Source: JADJNY01 sp046349615 (GTDB taxonomy: Bacteria > Planctomycetota > UBA1135 > GCA-002686595). From it: DNA of 64,000 nucleotides. The notes beneath the pieces are model-generated. The model made no database searches and was not told where the DNA came from. It saw only the letters and a program-made list of their open reading frames with translations. The stretch spans positions 307,446 to 371,445 of the forward strand of contig JAXMBZ010000004.1 in the NCBI GenBank assembly GCA_046349615.1, given 5' to 3'. Shown here one piece after another: positions 62,075-64,000 of the stretch. Every line of letters starts with the position of its first letter. Position 1 is the stretch's first letter. Both the position numbers and the translations under genes were made by a program.

Positions 62075-62110
62075 CGTGGCCTTCGTCTTCTGCTGATCCC
62101 CCGTGCCGAG

Positions 62111-62140
62111 GCCCCCGCGGAAGGCGGGGTCGGCGGGGGC
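62111..62140 (-). repeat. GC hairpin in the secA upstream region
   Basis: GCCCCCGC (62111-62118) and GCGGGGGC (62133-62140) pair perfectly over 8 bp, 37 nt above the secA start. It could affect leader folding; no evidence of function. Confidence 0.35.
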
Positions 62141-62179
62141 GAGCCCCCCCGGGCGATTTCAGGGGCGTCCATTAGAGGA

Positions 62180-62211
62180 CCGAGCCCGGCGACGGAAAAG
62201 GGCCGGGTCGG
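62180..62211 (-). terminator. Terminator hairpin after the response-regulator gene
   Basis: CCGA-CCCGGC (62180-62190, one bulged G) pairs with GCCGGGTCGG (62202-62211); on the minus strand TCCTCTAAT follows. It lies about 58 nt below the stop at 62269 and separates this gene from secA. Confidence 0.5.
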
Positions 62212-62268
62212 AAAGTTCTCGGACGGAACCCGGGCGCCGGAAACCGGTTCCGAGCACGGCGCGCGGCG

Positions 62269-63111
62269 TCAGGCGCCGCGGGTGCGCGGCTCGAGGAGTT
62301 GCGCGAGCATCGCGAAGAGCACCTCGCGCGCGTACGGCTTGCGCAGGAAGCCCGAGGCGCGCTGGACCTGCTCGAGTTGGATCGAGGACGCGGTCGCGAG
62401 GAGGACGGGCAGCCGCGCGAGGCGCGGGTCCGCGCGGATCGCGGCGAGCACCTGCTCGCCGTCGAGCTCCGGCATCGAGTAGTCGAGCAGCACGAGGTCG
62501 GGCATCGGCTCCTTCGCGAGCCGCTCGAGCACCTGCCGCCCGTCGTACGCGAGCTCGACCTCGTACCCGCGGCCCTCGAGCAGCGCGCCGAGCCCCCGGC
62601 AGACGTCGCGCTCGTCGTCGACGAGGAGGAGCCGCGCCTTCTTGCGCGCCTCCCGCTCGACGCGCGCGAGCCCCTCCGCGAGCTGGCGCAGGTCCGCGTG
62701 CGTCGGGAGCTCGGCCTTCGCCCACGCATCCTCGATCGCGTGCTTGAGCGCGGCGTTGTGCTTCCGCAGCTCCTGCCACGCTTCGAAGTCGGGGTTGTCC
62801 GGCCGGACGTCGAGCTCGTCGTGCGTGTCCACCGAGAAGAAGAACTCGCCCTGCACGAGGTACTCCTGCACGACGAACTTCATGAAGGGATAGCGCGCGT
62901 TGCCGAGGCGCAGCGTGTAGCGCCGCGAACACAGGTGATCGGCGTGACGCGGGCGCTCGAAGCGCGCGAACAGCTCGTCGAGCGTGCCCGCGCCCTCGAG
63001 GTCCTTCACCGTGATGCGCGGGCGCGGGAACGCGTTCCCGGGCCATGCGAGCTCGAGGTAGAGCGCGACGGCGCGACGGACGTGAGCGGGGGTCAGCTCT
63101 TCGAGGCGCAT
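62269..63111 (-). CDS. Response regulator receiver protein with unknown N-terminal domain
   Basis: The 280-residue protein carries a C-terminal receiver domain at about 160-275 (acidic D165/D166 in LLLVDDERD, phospho-site D210 in LVLLDYSMPELDG, T240, K258 in LRKPY). Residues 1-140 are a separate domain I do not recognise (LYLELAWPG, CSRRYTLRLGNARYPFMKFVVQEYL, GEFFFSVDTHDELDV). Receiver domains at the C-terminus, after an unknown input or output domain, are unusual. ATG 63111 is used. No histidine kinase is adjacent. Orphan regulators of this kind occur in planctomycetes. Confidence 0.82.
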   Translation of the reverse strand: MRLEELTPAHVRRAVALYLELAWPGNAFPRPRITVKDLEGAGTLDELFARFERPRHADHLCSRRYTLRLGNARYPFMKFVVQEYLVQGEFFFSVDTHDELDVRPDNPDFEAWQELRKHNAALKHAIEDAWAKAELPTHADLRQLAEGLARVEREARKKARLLLVDDERDVCRGLGALLEGRGYEVELAYDGRQVLERLAKEPMPDLVLLDYSMPELDGEQVLAAIRADPRLARLPVLLATASSIQLEQVQRASGFLRKPYAREVLFAMLAQLLEPRTRGA

Positions 63112-63148
63112 GGTCTCGTCCCGGCTCTGCGTTCCCCGCGCGGCCGCG

Positions 63149-64000
63149 TCACGCGGCCGGGCCGTGCGCGGACGAGCACGCGCCCGTCCCACACGCCGCA
63201 TGCACGCCGCGCTCCGGTCGCGGTGGCGGCGCTTCCCACGGCCGGAGCGTGCCGACGAGTTCGTCGACGCTCGCGATGCCCGCCGCCGCGAGCAGGGCGT
63301 CCATCTCGGCCGCCATGCGCCCGAGCACGCCCGGGTCGCCGAACGACGCGGTGCCGACCTGCACGGCGCGGCAGCCGACGACGAGGAACTCGAGCGCGTC
63401 CTCCGCGCGCATCACGCCGCCGCAGCCGATCACGGGGATCTTCACGGAGCGCGCGCACTCCCACGCGCAGCGCAGCGCGATCGGTTTGATCGCCGTGCCC
63501 GAGTAGCCGCCTTGGATCGTGAAGAGCCCGGGCCGGCGCGTGCGCCAGTCGACCTGCATGCCGAGCACGGTGTTCACCGCGGTGATGCCGTCGGCGCCCG
63601 CGCTCTCGACGGCGAGCGCGAGGTCCGCGATGCGCGACACGTTCGGCGAGAGCTTCGCGAAGATCGGCTTCCGCGTGGCGGCGCGCACCTCGCGGATCAC
63701 GCGCGCGGCCATCGACGGATCGGTCGCGAACGGGAGCTTGCCTTCCTGCACGTTCGGACACGAGAGGTTGACCTCGAACGCGTCGATCGCGCGTTCGCCG
63801 TCGAGCCGGCGCGCGAGTTCGACGAAGTCCTCCACTTTCTCGCCGCCGAGGTTCGTGAACACGAGCGTGTCCGCGCCGAGCATCGCGGGCAGCACGTCGC
63901 GCACGTAGGCGTCCAGCCCGCGGTTCTCGAGGCCGATCGAGTTCAGGAAGCCGGCCTCCGTCTCCTGGATGCGCGGCGGCGGGTTGCCCGGCCGCGGCTT
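63149..64000 (-). CDS. pyrD: Dihydroorotate dehydrogenase, class 1B type, 5' partial
   Basis: The frame runs to the window edge, so about 284 C-terminal residues are seen. The part at the edge reads GNPPPRIQET, then GFLNSIGLENRGLD, as in PyrD. Other landmarks are VNLSCPNVQEGKLPFATDP with the catalytic cysteine, PIFAKLSPNV, the ADGITAVNTVLGMQVD loop and IPVIGCGGVM. The enzyme oxidises dihydroorotate to orotate in the pyrimidine pathway, using an electron-transfer partner (PyrK) typical of the 1B class, which would lie outside the window. The response-regulator gene starts 37 nt below its stop. Confidence 0.93.
   Translation of the reverse strand, partial: KPRPGNPPPRIQETEAGFLNSIGLENRGLDAYVRDVLPAMLGADTLVFTNLGGEKVEDFVELARRLDGERAIDAFEVNLSCPNVQEGKLPFATDPSMAARVIREVRAATRKPIFAKLSPNVSRIADLALAVESAGADGITAVNTVLGMQVDWRTRRPGLFTIQGGYSGTAIKPIALRCAWECARSVKIPVIGCGGVMRAEDALEFLVVGCRAVQVGTASFGDPGVLGRMAAEMDALLAAAGIASVDELVGTLRPWEAPPPRPERGVHAACGTGACSSAHGPAA

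Overview
The window is a 64 kb piece of a very GC-rich bacterial chromosome. It looks like a member of the Planctomycetota, probably one of the deep lineages near Engelhardtia/Rohdeia/Saltatorellus; that placement is inferred from gene content, not from a marker phylogeny. The supporting signs are an ECF sigma factor fused to a membrane segment and carboxypeptidase-regulatory-like domains, FG-GAP, HEAT and beta-helix secreted proteins, a secreted endonuclease I with a cysteine-rich C-terminal module that I recall as common in these genomes, a protein arginine kinase (McsB), a REP-associated transposase, and WaaA, which implies a lipid A-type outer membrane. There are 47 supported genes. Both edge genes (1-1007 and 63149-64000) are cut by the window. 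I see no rRNA, tRNA, CRISPR array or prophage. The only mobile-element trace is the transposase near 6.2-6.9 kb.

Layout. 0-9 kb: secreted or membrane proteins (carboxypeptidase-regulatory-like protein, sigma-factor fusion, PhoX phosphatase, transposase, FG-GAP protein) and two of the three long gene-free stretches. 9-18 kb: HEAT protein, small P-loop kinase, geranylgeranyl-reductase-type flavoprotein, secreted nuclease, asnS with a membrane coiled-coil partner, and a UPF0104/LPTM membrane protein. 18.5-28 kb: a seven-gene minus-strand run with gaps under 20 nt or overlaps (SpoIIE phosphatase, pyrC, DUF58, BatA-like, redoxin/copper-monooxygenase fusion, xylA, xylB). A STAS-PilZ protein is divergent from it, so the phosphatase and STAS protein form a likely partner-switching pair. 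29-47 kb: cell-surface polysaccharide functions (GT4, degenerate HAD, FkbM methyltransferase, flippase, a Wzm/Wzt exporter with a methyltransferase/coiled-coil protein, phosphomannomutase), with mcsB, arginase and a SAM hydrolase between them. 47-55 kb: beta-helix protein, RRM protein, aminotransferase, UbiA-type prenyl-phosphate phosphoribosyltransferase and a GT39 transferase. 55-64 kb: pseudopilin, metK, waaA, secA, a response regulator with an unknown N-terminal domain, and pyrD.

The most interesting module is 36.7-41.2 kb. An ABC polysaccharide exporter, whose permease carries a roughly 130-residue insert, overlaps a methyltransferase followed by about 360 residues of repeated coiled coil. 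This resembles the WbdD-type chain terminator and molecular ruler of ABC-dependent O-antigen synthesis, but no kinase domain is visible. Other points of note are the sigma factor fused to a membrane/extracytoplasmic region, a HAD protein without its nucleophile, a transposase whose natural start codon appears to be ACG, and a minisatellite-bearing three-module secreted protein.
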